Source: Streptomyces coacervatus (GTDB lineage Bacteria > Actinomycetota > Actinomycetes > Streptomycetales > Streptomycetaceae). Taken from it: a stretch of DNA of 64,000 bases. The stretch spans positions 124,001 to 188,000 of the forward strand of contig NZ_JARHTP010000017.1 in NCBI RefSeq assembly GCF_029223485.1. Reading direction: 5' to 3'. The position numbers were made by a program, and so were the translations under genes. Below the pieces are notes generated by a model. The model ran no database searches. It was not told where the DNA came from and worked only from the letters and a program-made list of their open reading frames with translations. Shown one piece after another: positions 9,022 to 20,348 of the stretch (position 1 is the stretch's first letter; each line of letters opens with the position of its first letter).

Positions 9022-9846
9022 CTACGCCGCCCCGCGCTGCAGCGCCTCGCACACGGCCGTCGACTCGCGCACGCCCAGCTCGACCGCCCTGCCGCAGTGG
9101 GCGATCCAGGCGGCCATGCCGTCCGGCGTGCCGGAGACATACCCCTCGAGCGCCGCCAGATAGGCCGCGCGCCCCAGCTCTGCATGGCCGGCCTCGGCCG
9201 GGCAGACGGACTTCGGGTCGAGGCCGCTGCCCACCAGGACGATGCGCTCGGCCGTGCGCGCGACAAGGCCGTTGTGGGACGCGAAGGGGCGCAGCGCCAG
9301 GAGTTCGCCGTGCACGACGGCGGCCGTCACCAGGGCAGGCGCGGAGCTGCCGGTGATGATCAGCTCCGACAGGCCCTCCAGCCGGCCGTGCATCTCGTCC
9401 GCGCCCGGCAGCGGCAGCTCGACCAGCGGCTCGTCGACCGGCTCGCCCGCCAGCCGCGGCCGCCCGACCTCGTCCCCGCTGGTCGCCGCGGCCACCAGAT
9501 GCAGCCGGGCCAGCACCCTCAGGGGGGACTGCCGCCAGACGGACAGCAGCTGCCCCGCCTCCGCGGTCAGCCGCAGAGCCGCGCCCATCACGCGCGCGTC
9601 GCCGTCACCGCTGAAGTCGGTGCGTCGGCGCACCTCCTCGAGGGCCCAGTCGGCGCCGGACAGCGCCGCGGAACCGCGGGCGCCGCGCAGCGCCGCCTCG
9701 GAGGTGATCTCGTTGCTGCGGCGCCGCATGACCCGGTGCCCGTAGACCCGGTCCACGGCCTTGCGCACGGATTCCACGGACTCGGCCACGCCGGGCAGCG
9801 AGCCCAGGGCCGCGAGCGGGTCGGCGTTCGCGCCTGTCGTACTCAT
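9022..9846 (-). CDS. Degenerate Fic-family protein
   Basis: 274-residue cytoplasmic protein with the helical layout of Fic domains. Fic enzymes transfer AMP using an HPFxxGNGR loop. Here the corresponding loop reads RPFASHNGLVAR: the catalytic histidine is arginine and GNGR is replaced. The protein is therefore unlikely to be a standard AMP transferase. ATG 9846 is preceded by TAGTGT seven bases upstream, which fits a leaderless transcript, so it is chosen over the GTG 18 bases earlier. It is divergent from the neighbouring ATPase gene. A non-catalytic or altered activity is inferred. Confidence 0.65.
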   Translation of the reverse strand: MSTTGANADPLAALGSLPGVAESVESVRKAVDRVYGHRVMRRRSNEITSEAALRGARGSAALSGADWALEEVRRRTDFSGDGDARVMGAALRLTAEAGQLLSVWRQSPLRVLARLHLVAAATSGDEVGRPRLAGEPVDEPLVELPLPGADEMHGRLEGLSELIITGSSAPALVTAAVVHGELLALRPFASHNGLVARTAERIVLVGSGLDPKSVCPAEAGHAELGRAAYLAALEGYVSGTPDGMAAWIAHCGRAVELGVRESTAVCEALQRGAA

Positions 9847-9946
9847 GAGTACGACACTAGCCACCCCGGGGCGCGCCCCACGAATGAGTGGTCTTCTTCA
9901 CGCCCGTCTGCCACATACAGCTATCACCGCACTACCCTTCGTGAAC

Positions 9947-10927
9947 ATGAAAATTGCTTTCGTCGGGAAGGGCGGCAGCGGCAAGACGACCCTGTCCTCC
10001 CTGTTCATCCGCCATCTCGCGACCACCGGAGCGCCGGTCGTCGCGGTGGACGCGGACATCAATCAGCACCTGGGCGCCGCGCTCGGCCTCGATGAGGCGG
10101 AGGCCGCCGCACTGCCGGCGATGGGCGACCGGCTGCCGCTGATCAAGGACTACCTGCGCGGCTCCAATCCGCGCATCACCTCCACCGAGACGATGATCAA
10201 GACCACCCCGCCCGGCGAGGGCTCGCGGCTGCTGCGGGTGTGCGAGGACAACCCGGTCTACGACGCCTGCGCCCGGCCGGTGGAACTCGACGGCGGCGCC
10301 GTCCGTTTGATGGTCACCGGCCCCTTCACCGACGCCGACCTGGGGGTCGCCTGCTACCACTCCAAGACCGGAGCGGTGGAGCTGTGCCTGAACCACCTGG
10401 TGGACGGGCAGGGCGAGTACGTCGTGGTGGACATGACGGCGGGCTCGGACTCCTTCGCCTCCGGCATGTTCACCCGCTTCGACATCACGTTCCTCGTCGC
10501 CGAGCCGACCCTGAAGGGGGTCTCCGTCTATCGCCAGTACAAGGAGTACGCCCGCGACTTCGGCGTCGTACTGAAGGTCGTCGGCAACAAGGTGCAGGGA
10601 GCCGACGATCTCGACTTCCTGCGCGCCGAGGTCGGGGACGACCTGTTGATGACCGTCGGGCACTCGGACTGGGTGCGCGCCATGGAGAAGGGCCGCCCGC
10701 CCCGGTTCGAGCTCCTGGAGGACGCCAACCTCCGTGCCCTGCGCGCCCTTCAGGTCGCCGCGGACGCGACGTACGAGCTGCGCGACCGGGAGCGCTACAC
10801 GCGCCAGATGGTGCACTTCCACCTGAAGAACGCGGCCTCGTGGGGCGACGCGCGCACCGGGGCCGACCTGGCGGCGCAGGTCGACCCCGGGTTCGTGCTC
10901 GGTGAGGGTGTCGCCGCCTCTGCGTGA
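9947..10927 (+). CDS. CooC/MinD-like P-loop ATPase
   Basis: 326-residue SIMIBI-class ATPase. The N-terminus MKIAFVGKGGSGKTT is a deviant Walker A with the signature lysine, VVAVDADINQH follows, and VVVDMTAGSDSF is the Walker B region. The layout resembles CooC-type nickel-insertion ATPases, but no carbon monoxide dehydrogenase or hydrogenase gene is nearby, so the client is unknown. GTG 9941, two codons upstream, is an alternative start; the stretch TACCCT before it could be a -10 of a leaderless message. It is transcribed divergently from the Fic-like gene. Confidence 0.75.
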   Translation: MKIAFVGKGGSGKTTLSSLFIRHLATTGAPVVAVDADINQHLGAALGLDEAEAAALPAMGDRLPLIKDYLRGSNPRITSTETMIKTTPPGEGSRLLRVCEDNPVYDACARPVELDGGAVRLMVTGPFTDADLGVACYHSKTGAVELCLNHLVDGQGEYVVVDMTAGSDSFASGMFTRFDITFLVAEPTLKGVSVYRQYKEYARDFGVVLKVVGNKVQGADDLDFLRAEVGDDLLMTVGHSDWVRAMEKGRPPRFELLEDANLRALRALQVAADATYELRDRERYTRQMVHFHLKNAASWGDARTGADLAAQVDPGFVLGEGVAASA

Positions 10928-10936
10928 CGGCTGCTG

Positions 10937-12217
10937 CTACTGCTTGGCGGCCGGTGCGCCCGGTACCCCCTTCGGGGCCGGGGCGGGGTGGCCCGACAGG
11001 AAGGACGCCCAGCCCTCCTCGGGGGCCTCGCCGACCTTCAGGGTGCGCAGCTTCTGCAGGGTCCCCGGGTCCTGGGCGTCCAGCCAGTCGGCCAGCTGGT
11101 GGAAGGACACGCAGCGCACATCGGGCTTGTTGCAGACCTTCTCGATCACCTCGTCGAGGGCCCGCATATAGGTGCCGCCGTTCCAGGACTCGAAATGGTT
11201 GCCGATGATCAGGGGCGCACGGTTGCCTTCGTAGGCGCGGCGGAAGCCCTTGAGCAGGCCGTCGCGCATCTGGTCGCCCCAGTAGTCGAACTTGTCGGGG
11301 TCACCTTGGGTCTGCGTACCGGACTGGTTGACCATGAAGTTGTAGTCCATGGTGAGTTGCTCATAGGGGTGTCCGGGGAAGGGCACGAGTTGCATGGACA
11401 GGTCCCACAGCCCTTCCCTCTTCTTCGGCCAGACCTGGTCGTTGACCCCGCTGGTGTCGTAGCGGAAGCCCAGCCGGCTCGCGGCCTTCACGAAGTTCTT
11501 CTGACCCTCCAGACAGGGCGTGCGCGCGCCGATGAGCTCCTTGTCGTAGTCGAAGGGCAGCGGGGCCGACTTGTCCATGCCGGAGTTGGTCTTCCAGCTC
11601 TTCACGAACTTCTTGGCCTGCGCGATCTCGCTCATCCACTGCGCGACCGACCACTCACCGACCCCGCCGTTCCGGCCGCAGAAGTGGCCGTTGAAGTGGG
11701 TGCCGATCTCGTTGCCCTCCAACCACGCCAGACGCAGCTGCTTGACGGTGTCGGCGATGCCCTTCTCGTCGTTGAAGCCGATGTCCGAGCTGCCCGGCGA
11801 GTGTTCCGGCGGCTTGTAGAGGTCGCGTTTGTCCTCCGGCAGCATGTACACGCCGCTGAGGAAGTACGTCATGGTCGCGTGGTTGGCCTTGGAGACCTTG
11901 CGGAAGTGGGAGAACAGCTTCTGGCTGTCCTCGCCCGCGCCGTCCCAGGAGAAGACGACGAACTGCGGAGGCTTCTGACCGGGCCGCAGACGCTCGGGTC
12001 TGGGCAGATGGGGCTGGGCTCCGGTGTACGCGGTGGAGCCGTCGCCGATCAGGCGGACCGCGCTCCCCGGCGCCTGGACCGGACGGGCCTTCTGTGCCTT
12101 CTGCGGACCGAGAGCACCCGCCTTGGAACCGTTGGAGCCGAGCGCACAGCCGGCGACCCACGCGGCACAGGACGTGGCGATCACGACGCCCACGGCGATC
12201 CTCTGGGTGGCGGTCAT
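10937..12217 (-). CDS. Secreted lipoprotein, polysaccharide-deacetylase-like
   Basis: 426-residue exported protein. Residues 1-24 are a signal peptide ending in the lipobox-like AGC at about 22-24, so it is probably a membrane-anchored lipoprotein. The mature part has a NodB-like layout: FSWDGAG near the start, EIGTHFNGH (the H-x-x-x-H type pair), GARTPCLEG and a late NHFESW segment. An Ala/Pro-rich tail ends the protein. A carbohydrate deacetylase role is inferred from fold motifs, and the exact substrate is unknown. ATG 12217 has a good ribosome site (AAGAAGGTGA). It converges on the ATPase gene with only 9 bases between the stops. Confidence 0.7.
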   Translation of the reverse strand: MTATQRIAVGVVIATSCAAWVAGCALGSNGSKAGALGPQKAQKARPVQAPGSAVRLIGDGSTAYTGAQPHLPRPERLRPGQKPPQFVVFSWDGAGEDSQKLFSHFRKVSKANHATMTYFLSGVYMLPEDKRDLYKPPEHSPGSSDIGFNDEKGIADTVKQLRLAWLEGNEIGTHFNGHFCGRNGGVGEWSVAQWMSEIAQAKKFVKSWKTNSGMDKSAPLPFDYDKELIGARTPCLEGQKNFVKAASRLGFRYDTSGVNDQVWPKKREGLWDLSMQLVPFPGHPYEQLTMDYNFMVNQSGTQTQGDPDKFDYWGDQMRDGLLKGFRRAYEGNRAPLIIGNHFESWNGGTYMRALDEVIEKVCNKPDVRCVSFHQLADWLDAQDPGTLQKLRTLKVGEAPEEGWASFLSGHPAPAPKGVPGAPAAKQ

Positions 12218-12503
12218 GTTCCGCTCACCTTCTTCCTTCTCGACAACGCCGCCAAGGTCGCATGGGACCGAGAAGGAATTAGTACGACAAGCCGATGAAA
12301 TGACCGCTTCACTCATTGGAGTGAGCCATTACCCCATTTGCCAGGAAAGTCTATGCCTGGCCTTTACTCTGAATTACGATCCGTTTACCGAGCGTTGATT
12401 CATCCCGCCGCTGCACGCCGTGATCCACGGCCGCGACCCGACCCCCGCCCATCGACGGGGACGACCTGATCCGCGACCGCGCCGCCCGGAGGAGACGGGA
12501 AAC

Positions 12504-14951
12504 ATGTCAGCCTGTGCCCCCACCCACGCCACCGACCCGAGTCGGCCCCAGTGCGACCACCAGCCCCACAGTCCGCCGCCGGCCCCGCACCGCCGCTTCC
12601 GCATCGAGGGCGCCGACCTGTCGGCCTCGGTCGCGGTCTTCCTGATCGCCCTTCCCCTGTCCCTGGGCATCGCCCTCGCCACCGGGGCCCCGCTCCAGGC
12701 CGGCCTGGTCGCCGCCGGGGTCGGCGGGCTCGTCGCCGGCCGGATCGGCGGCTGTCCGCTGCAGGTCAGCGGCCCCGCCGCGGGACTCACCGTCGTCACC
12801 GCCGACCTCATCCACCGCTACGGCTGGCGTACGACCTGTGCCGTCACGGTCCTCGCCGGCCTCGTCCAACTGGGCCTCGGCTGCCTGCGCGTGGCGCGGA
12901 CCGCGCTCGCCGTCAGCCCCGCCATCGTGCACGGCATGCTCGCCGGCATCGGCGTCACCATCGCCGTCGCCCAGCTGCACATCGTCCTGGGCGGCACCCC
13001 GCAGAGCTCCGTCCTCGCCAACCTCCGTGCCCTGCCCGCCCAGTTGGCGAATCTGCACCCCGCCTCCGTGACCGTCAGCGTGCTCACCCTGGCCCTGCTG
13101 CTGCTCTGGCCGCGGATCCCCGGCCGGGCGGGGCGCCTGCTGCGCAGGATCCCGGCCGCGCTGGTCGCCGTGGCCGGCGCCACCTCGGCCGCCTCGCTCG
13201 CCGGGCTGAGCCTGCCCAGGGTCGATCTGCCGTCCTGGAGCAGCCACGCCCTGGCGGGACTTCCCGAGGGCCCGGCGCTCGGCCTGACCGCGGCCGTGCT
13301 CACCACCACACTTGTGTGCAGCGTGCAGTCGCTGCTCGGCGCGGTCGCCGTGGACAAGCTGGTGGCCGCTAGACCCGGCTTGACCGCCCGCGTCGGACGC
13401 GCCGATCTGAACCGTGAACTGCTCGGGCAGGGCGCCGCCAACATCGTCTCCGGCACACTCGGCGGGCTGCCGGTCGCAGGCGTCGCCGTGAGAAGTTCGG
13501 CAAATGTGAACGCGGGAGCCGTGAGCCGGAACTCCACGATGCTGCACGGCGTTCTCGTAGTGGTCGCCGCGCTGCTGATGGTCCCGCTCCTGGAGCTCAT
13601 CCCGCTCGCCTCACTCGCCGCCCTGGTGATGGCCGTCGGCATCCAGATGGTGTCCCTGCACCACATCCGCACGGTGACCCGCCACCGAGAAGTGCTGGTG
13701 TACGCCGTCACCACACTCGGCGTGGTGTTCCTCGGCGTCCTGGAGGGCGTGACCCTGGGGATCGCCGTGGCCGTCGCCGTCGCCATGCACCGCCTGGCCC
13801 ACACCCGCATCACGCACGAAGAGAAGGAAGGAGTCCATCACGTACATGTCCGAGGGCAGTTGACGTTCCTCGCGGTGCCGAGGCTCAGCCGGGCCCTGCA
13901 TCTCGTACCCCAAGGCGCCCACGCCGTCGTGGAGTTGGACGGGTCGTTCATGGACCACGCGGCGTACGAGTCACTGCAGGACTGGCAGAACACGCACACC
14001 GCGCAGGGCGGTTCCGCCGAGCTGACCGGCCGCCGGACCGGTACCCGAGCCATCGCCGAACCCACACCGCTCGCCGAGGAGCAGGGCGAGTCCTCCGTCG
14101 GCTGCCGCTGCCGTCCCTGGACGCCCTGGCGCAACCACCAGTGCGAGCCGCCGCAGCCCGCGTCGGACGCCGATCAGCCCGGTGCGCTGGGCGGGCCGCC
14201 TGGACCGGGAGCGCCGGGCCGCCCCGACGGCTCCGGCGACTCCGGTGGTCGGAGCGGGCACCAACTGGCGCGCGGTATCAGCGCGTTCCAGCGCAACACC
14301 GCACCGCTCGTGCGGGGTGAGCTGGCCCGGCTGGCCCGGGAGGGACAGCGGCCGTCCCAGCTCTTCCTCACCTGCGCCGACTCGCGGCTGGTCACCTCGA
14401 TGATCACCTCCAGTGGTCCCGGGGACCTGTTCGTGGTGCGCAACGTGGGCAATCTCGTTCCTCCCCCGGCCAACGCCGGGAGGTGCCACCGGCCCGGCGA
14501 GGAGAGCGGCGACGACTCGGTGGCGGCGGCGATCGAGTACGCGGTGGACGTGCTGAAGGTGCGGTCCATCACGGTGTGCGGGCACTCCGGGTGCGGGGCC
14601 ATGCAGGCGCTGCTCGACACCGAGCCCGGCGGCGCCCGGACGCCGCTGAGACGGTGGCTGCGGCACGGGCTGCCGAGCCTGGAGCGCATGGCCGACGACA
14701 CCAGGCCGGACGCCCGGCTGGCCGGCCGGGCACCGGCCGACGCGGTCGAGCAGCTCTGTCTGACCAACGTGGTCCAGCAGTTGGAGCACCTGCGCGCCCA
14801 TGAGTCGGTGTCCCGGGCCCTGCGGGACGGCGCATTGGAGCTGCACGGGATGTACTTCCACGTGGGCGAGGCACAGGCGTATCTGCTCACGGGGGCGGTG
14901 GACGGGGACGAGGTGTTCGACCACGTGGAGGCGGCAGACCTGTCCGCCTGA
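12504..14951 (+). CDS. SulP-type transporter fused to beta-carbonic anhydrase
   Basis: 815-residue membrane protein. The first ~420 residues form a SulP/SLC26 permease with about ten helices (SVAVFLIALPLSLGIALATGAP is the family opening region, split here by position 34-55), then an STAS-like segment near 440-500. After a Pro/Gly-rich linker comes a beta-class carbonic anhydrase with zinc ligands C624 (CADSR), H694 and C697 (GHSGCGAM). The fusion suggests bicarbonate uptake coupled to CO2 interconversion. GGAGGAGA precedes ATG 12504. It is divergent from the lipoprotein gene. Direction and ion are not shown by the sequence. Confidence 0.9.
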   Translation: MSACAPTHATDPSRPQCDHQPHSPPPAPHRRFRIEGADLSASVAVFLIALPLSLGIALATGAPLQAGLVAAGVGGLVAGRIGGCPLQVSGPAAGLTVVTADLIHRYGWRTTCAVTVLAGLVQLGLGCLRVARTALAVSPAIVHGMLAGIGVTIAVAQLHIVLGGTPQSSVLANLRALPAQLANLHPASVTVSVLTLALLLLWPRIPGRAGRLLRRIPAALVAVAGATSAASLAGLSLPRVDLPSWSSHALAGLPEGPALGLTAAVLTTTLVCSVQSLLGAVAVDKLVAARPGLTARVGRADLNRELLGQGAANIVSGTLGGLPVAGVAVRSSANVNAGAVSRNSTMLHGVLVVVAALLMVPLLELIPLASLAALVMAVGIQMVSLHHIRTVTRHREVLVYAVTTLGVVFLGVLEGVTLGIAVAVAVAMHRLAHTRITHEEKEGVHHVHVRGQLTFLAVPRLSRALHLVPQGAHAVVELDGSFMDHAAYESLQDWQNTHTAQGGSAELTGRRTGTRAIAEPTPLAEEQGESSVGCRCRPWTPWRNHQCEPPQPASDADQPGALGGPPGPGAPGRPDGSGDSGGRSGHQLARGISAFQRNTAPLVRGELARLAREGQRPSQLFLTCADSRLVTSMITSSGPGDLFVVRNVGNLVPPPANAGRCHRPGEESGDDSVAAAIEYAVDVLKVRSITVCGHSGCGAMQALLDTEPGGARTPLRRWLRHGLPSLERMADDTRPDARLAGRAPADAVEQLCLTNVVQQLEHLRAHESVSRALRDGALELHGMYFHVGEAQAYLLTGAVDGDEVFDHVEAADLSA

Positions 14952-14965
14952 CCGGCAGTGGTCTG

Positions 14966-15008
14966 CCACGGGTGCCCGGCCCGATCGGGGCGGGTCGGGC
15001 ACCCGTGG
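14966..15008. terminator. Hairpin terminator after the SulP-carbonic anhydrase gene
   Basis: A 13-bp perfect stem, CCACGGGTGCCCG with CGGGCACCCGTGG, encloses a 17-base GC-rich loop 15 bases past the stop codon. There is no U run, which is common in Streptomyces terminators. Confidence 0.7.
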
Positions 15009-15057
15009 CGGGTCCGGCACCGGGTCGTCCCGACACGCCCGGGCCACGAAAGACGTG

Positions 15058-15079
15058 ACCGGTGCCGCGCGGCACCGGT
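15058..15079. promoter_or_regulatory. 22-base perfect palindrome upstream of acsA
   Basis: A perfect palindrome of two 11-base half-sites (ACCGGTGCCGC and its complement) lies 192 bases before the acetyl-CoA synthetase start. It could be an operator or a second hairpin of the upstream gene. The binding protein is unknown. The rest of the 14952-15271 gap shows no gene. Confidence 0.4.
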
Positions 15080-15271
15080 GCACTGGGATGTGAGGGGCGT
15101 TACAGGTGCTGAACTCCGCCCTGTCGGCGTCCGTGGGTACGGATGACTCCGCGCGCCGGAGCACCCGCCCACAGGTCTAAACCAATTTTCGGTCGACCCT
15201 TGTCATCGGCCCCCCGGGTCTGATGAGCTGTGGCCTGGGACACAACGGACACCCTGGGAAAGGGAGATGTC

Positions 15272-17230
<1,959 letters not shown>

Positions 17231-17253
17231 GCCCCGAAGTACCTCCGTCCGAA

Positions 17254-17292
17254 GGGGCGCCCGGCGCGAGAACGCGCCGGGCGCCCCTTTTA
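17254..17292 (+). terminator. Intrinsic terminator of acsA
   Basis: Perfect 15-bp stem starting GGGGCGCCCGGCGCG with the loop AGAA, followed by TTTTA. It lies 24 bases past the acsA stop and is a textbook intrinsic terminator. Confidence 0.9.
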
Positions 17293-17385
17293 GGTAAACT
17301 AAGCAAAACAACTGATCCTCAAGGTGTGCCGGGAAGTCTGGTCGGCGAGTAGCCCTGCCCTGCCCACCCACCGGAGGTCTCCCCC

Positions 17386-18822
17386 GTGGCCGCGCCCCGC
17401 ACCGCCCCCGCCCGCAAGCTGTTCGGACGCCTCTCACTGCCCGAGCGGACCTTCGTCGCGGACGCGCTGCGCACCGAGACCGTCGGCGGTGTGCTGCTGC
17501 TCATAGCCGCGATCACGGCGCTGATCTGGGCGAACACCCCCGCACTGCACAACAGCTACGAGAGCGTCAGCCACTTCCACTTCGGCCCCGAGGCCCTCGG
17601 CCTGCACCTGTCGGTCGCGCACTGGGCCGCCGACGGGCTCCTCGCGGTCTTCTTCTTCGTCGCCGGCATCGAGCTCAAGCGTGAGCTGGTCGCCGGTGAT
17701 CTCCGGGACCCCAAGGCGGCCGCGCTGCCGGTCGTCGCGGCCCTGTGCGGCATGGCCGTACCGGCGCTCGTCTACACCCTCACCAACATCACCGGCGGCG
17801 GCTCGCTCCAGGGCTGGGCGGTCCCCACCGCGACCGACATCGCGTTCGCGCTGGCCGTGCTCGCCGTCATCGGTACGTCGCTGCCGAGCGCCCTGCGCGC
17901 CTTTCTGCTCACCCTCGCCGTGGTCGACGACCTCTTCGCGATCCTGATCATCGCGGTCTTCTTCACGGACACCCTCAATTTCGCCGCGCTGGGCGGCGCC
18001 GTCGTGGGCCTCGCCGTCTTCTGGCTGCTGCTGAGGAAGGGCGTACGCGGGTGGTACGTGTACGTCCCGCTCGCGCTCGTCATCTGGGCGCTGATGTACA
18101 ACAGCGGCGTCCACGCCACCATCGCGGGCGTCGCCATGGGCCTGATGCTGCGCTGCACGCCCCGCGAGGGCGAGCAGCACTCTCCCGGCGAGCACATCGA
18201 GCATCTCGTACGTCCCCTGTCGGCGGGCCTGGCCGTCCCCCTGTTCGCCCTGTTCAGTGCCGGTGTCGCCATCTCGGGCGGCGCGCTGGGCGACGTGTTC
18301 ACCAAGCCGGAGACGCTGGGCGTCGTCCTCGGGCTCGTCGCCGGAAAAGCGCTCGGGATCTTCGGCGGTACGTGGCTGACGGCCCGTTTCACCCGGGCCT
18401 CGCTCAGCGACGACCTCGCGTGGGCGGACGTGTTCGCGGTGGCGACGCTGGCCGGCATCGGCTTCACCGTGTCGCTGCTGATCGGTGAGCTCGCCTTCGA
18501 CGGGGACGCCGTACTGACGGACGAGGTCAAGGCCGCCGTACTGCTGGGTTCCCTCATCGCGGCGACGCTGGCGACGGTGCTGCTGAAGATACGGAACGCC
18601 AAGTACCGCAGGCTGTGCGAGGACGAGGAGCGCGACGAGGATCTCGACGGCATCCCGGACATCTACGAACAGGACGACCCGGCGTACCACCTGCGGATGG
18701 CCGCGATCTACGAGAACAAGGCCGCCGAGCACCGCCGGACCGCCGAACTGAAGGCCGCCGAACGACGCGCGCTTGCCGAAGTGCCGGGCGGGGCAGGCGA
18801 GGACGACGACCGTCCGGCATGA
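17386..18822 (+). CDS. nhaA: Na+/H+ antiporter NhaA
   Basis: 478-residue inner-membrane antiporter exchanging sodium for protons. The NhaA signatures are present: FFFVAGIELKRELV, GWAVPTATDIAFALAV and TLAVVDDLFAI, whose paired aspartates near residue 178 form the ion site. About twelve hydrophobic helices are followed by an acidic then charged cytoplasmic tail of ~80 residues (DEERDEDLDGIPDIYEQ), longer than in enterobacterial NhaA. GTG 17386 has GGAGG eight bases upstream. A holin-like gene and a hydrolase follow in the same direction. Confidence 0.95.
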   Translation: MAAPRTAPARKLFGRLSLPERTFVADALRTETVGGVLLLIAAITALIWANTPALHNSYESVSHFHFGPEALGLHLSVAHWAADGLLAVFFFVAGIELKRELVAGDLRDPKAAALPVVAALCGMAVPALVYTLTNITGGGSLQGWAVPTATDIAFALAVLAVIGTSLPSALRAFLLTLAVVDDLFAILIIAVFFTDTLNFAALGGAVVGLAVFWLLLRKGVRGWYVYVPLALVIWALMYNSGVHATIAGVAMGLMLRCTPREGEQHSPGEHIEHLVRPLSAGLAVPLFALFSAGVAISGGALGDVFTKPETLGVVLGLVAGKALGIFGGTWLTARFTRASLSDDLAWADVFAVATLAGIGFTVSLLIGELAFDGDAVLTDEVKAAVLLGSLIAATLATVLLKIRNAKYRRLCEDEERDEDLDGIPDIYEQDDPAYHLRMAAIYENKAAEHRRTAELKAAERRALAEVPGGAGEDDDRPA

Positions 18823-18879
18823 TCTGACGGGACGGTACAAAAGGACCGTACAACTGCAGTAAAGAAGAGGGAGACCGCG

Positions 18880-19383
18880 ATGAGCGCACCCGACGGCAGC
18901 CCGGTCGGCGCCGAACGCAGCATCGGCCAGCTGTTCGCCTCCGCGACGACCGAGATGTCGGCGCTGGTGCATGACGAGATCGCACTGGCCAAGGCGCAGC
19001 TCAAGCAGGACGTCAAGCGCGGCGCGACGAGCGGCGGCGCGTTCACGGTGGCCGCCCTGGTCCTGGTGTTCTCCCTGCCGATGCTCAACTTCGCGCTGGC
19101 GTACGGCATCCGGACCTGGAGCGACTGGAACCTCGCGATCTGCTTCCTGCTGTCCTTCGCGGCGAATGTGCTGGTCGCCGTCGTCCTCGCGCTGATCGGC
19201 GTGGTCTTCGCGAAGAAGGCGAGGAAGGGCAAGGGCCCACAGAAGGTCGCGGCGTCGATGAAGGAGACGGCGGGCGTCCTGCAGAAGGCCAAGCCGCACC
19301 CGCGGCCGGAGCAGCCGGAAGCCCCGGCGCTGGAGGACCGGGCCCCCGCGGCCATCGAGGCTGTGGCACGCTCGACCTCATGA
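18880..19383 (+). CDS. Phage holin family / Actino_holin membrane protein
   Basis: 167-residue membrane protein. An N-terminal amphipathic part (IGQLFASATTEMSALVHDEI) is typical of the actinobacterial putative holin family, and two transmembrane helices lie at about 50-75 and 83-108. The tail is Lys/Pro-rich. Despite the family name these proteins are usually chromosomal and not lytic. The ribosome site AGAGGGAG precedes the ATG. Its stop overlaps the next ATG (ATGA), so it is coupled to the hydrolase. Function unknown. Confidence 0.75.
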   Translation: MSAPDGSPVGAERSIGQLFASATTEMSALVHDEIALAKAQLKQDVKRGATSGGAFTVAALVLVFSLPMLNFALAYGIRTWSDWNLAICFLLSFAANVLVAVVLALIGVVFAKKARKGKGPQKVAASMKETAGVLQKAKPHPRPEQPEAPALEDRAPAAIEAVARSTS

Positions 19384-20348
19384 CGGGCTTCTCCCCCTCT
19401 GCGGGGCAATCACCTTGGGCGCAACCCACCTCGGTTGTACGACCGGACGCCCTGCCCGACGGGACAAAGGTGACCCACCGGGATGTGGCCGCCAACGGCG
19501 CCCGCTTCCATATCGCCGAGGCCGGCGACGGGCCGCTGGTGCTGCTGCTGCACGGCTTCCCGCAGTTCTGGTGGACCTGGCGGCACCAGCTGACCGCGCT
19601 GGCCGACGCGGGCTTCAGGGCCGTCGCCATGGACCTGCGCGGCGTCGGCGGCAGCGACCGCACCCCGCGCGGCTACGACCCCGCGAACCTGGCGCTCGAC
19701 ATCACCGGCGTGATCCGTTCCCTGGGCGAGCCGGACGCCGCACTGGTCGGCCACGACCTGGGTGGCTATCTGGCGTGGACGGCGGCCGTGATGCGCCCGA
19801 AGCTCGTACGGCGGCTCGCGGTCTCCTCGATGCCGCATCCCCGGCGCTGGCGCTCGGCGATGCTCTCGGACGTCAAGCAGACGCGGGCGGGCTCCTACAT
19901 CTGGGGCTTCCAGCGCCCCTGGCTCCCCGAGCGGCAGCTGACCGCGGACGACGGCGCGCTCGTCGCCGAGCTGATCCGGGAGTGGTCCGGGCCGAACCTG
20001 CCGGACGACGAGGTGGTGCAGACGTACCGCCGCGCGATGTGCATCCCGTCGACGGCGCACTGCGCGATCGAGCCGTACCGCTGGATGGTCCGCTCCATGG
20101 CCCGCCCGGACGGCATCCAGTTCAACCGCCGGATGAAGCGCCCCCTCCGGGTCCCGACCCTCCACCTCCACGGCTCACTCGACCCGGTGATGCGCACGCG
20201 GAGCGCGGCCGGATCCGGCGAGTACGTCGAAGCGCCGTACCGCTGGCGCCTGTTCGACGGATTGGGACATTTCCCGCACGAGGAGGATCCGGCGGCTTTC
20301 TCGGCCGAGCTCGTCAACTGGCTCAAGGATCCCGAGCCGGACCGGTGA
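19380..20348 (+). CDS. Alpha/beta hydrolase, epoxide-hydrolase-like
   Basis: 322-residue cytoplasmic alpha/beta hydrolase. The oxyanion-hole motif is LHGFPQFWWTW, the nucleophile elbow is VGHDLGGYLAW with an aspartate nucleophile (as in epoxide hydrolases and dehalogenases, not esterases), and GLGHFPHEED holds the catalytic histidine. LHGSLDPV near the end may supply the acid. The gene overlaps the holin-family gene by four bases. A degenerate copy of its last 22 codons lies directly after its stop (see repeat). The substrate is not known. Confidence 0.85.
   Translation: MTGFSPSAGQSPWAQPTSVVRPDALPDGTKVTHRDVAANGARFHIAEAGDGPLVLLLHGFPQFWWTWRHQLTALADAGFRAVAMDLRGVGGSDRTPRGYDPANLALDITGVIRSLGEPDAALVGHDLGGYLAWTAAVMRPKLVRRLAVSSMPHPRRWRSAMLSDVKQTRAGSYIWGFQRPWLPERQLTADDGALVAELIREWSGPNLPDDEVVQTYRRAMCIPSTAHCAIEPYRWMVRSMARPDGIQFNRRMKRPLRVPTLHLHGSLDPVMRTRSAAGSGEYVEAPYRWRLFDGLGHFPHEEDPAAFSAELVNWLKDPEPDR

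Noticed and set aside
8702..9163. Protein-coding gene in the HAD/Fic gap
   Set aside because: The frame runs through a terminator hairpin and into the antisense of the Fic-like gene, and the composition is not gene-like.
18880..19383. Prophage lysis gene
   Set aside because: No phage genes surround it; holin-named proteins of this family are ordinary chromosomal genes in actinobacteria.
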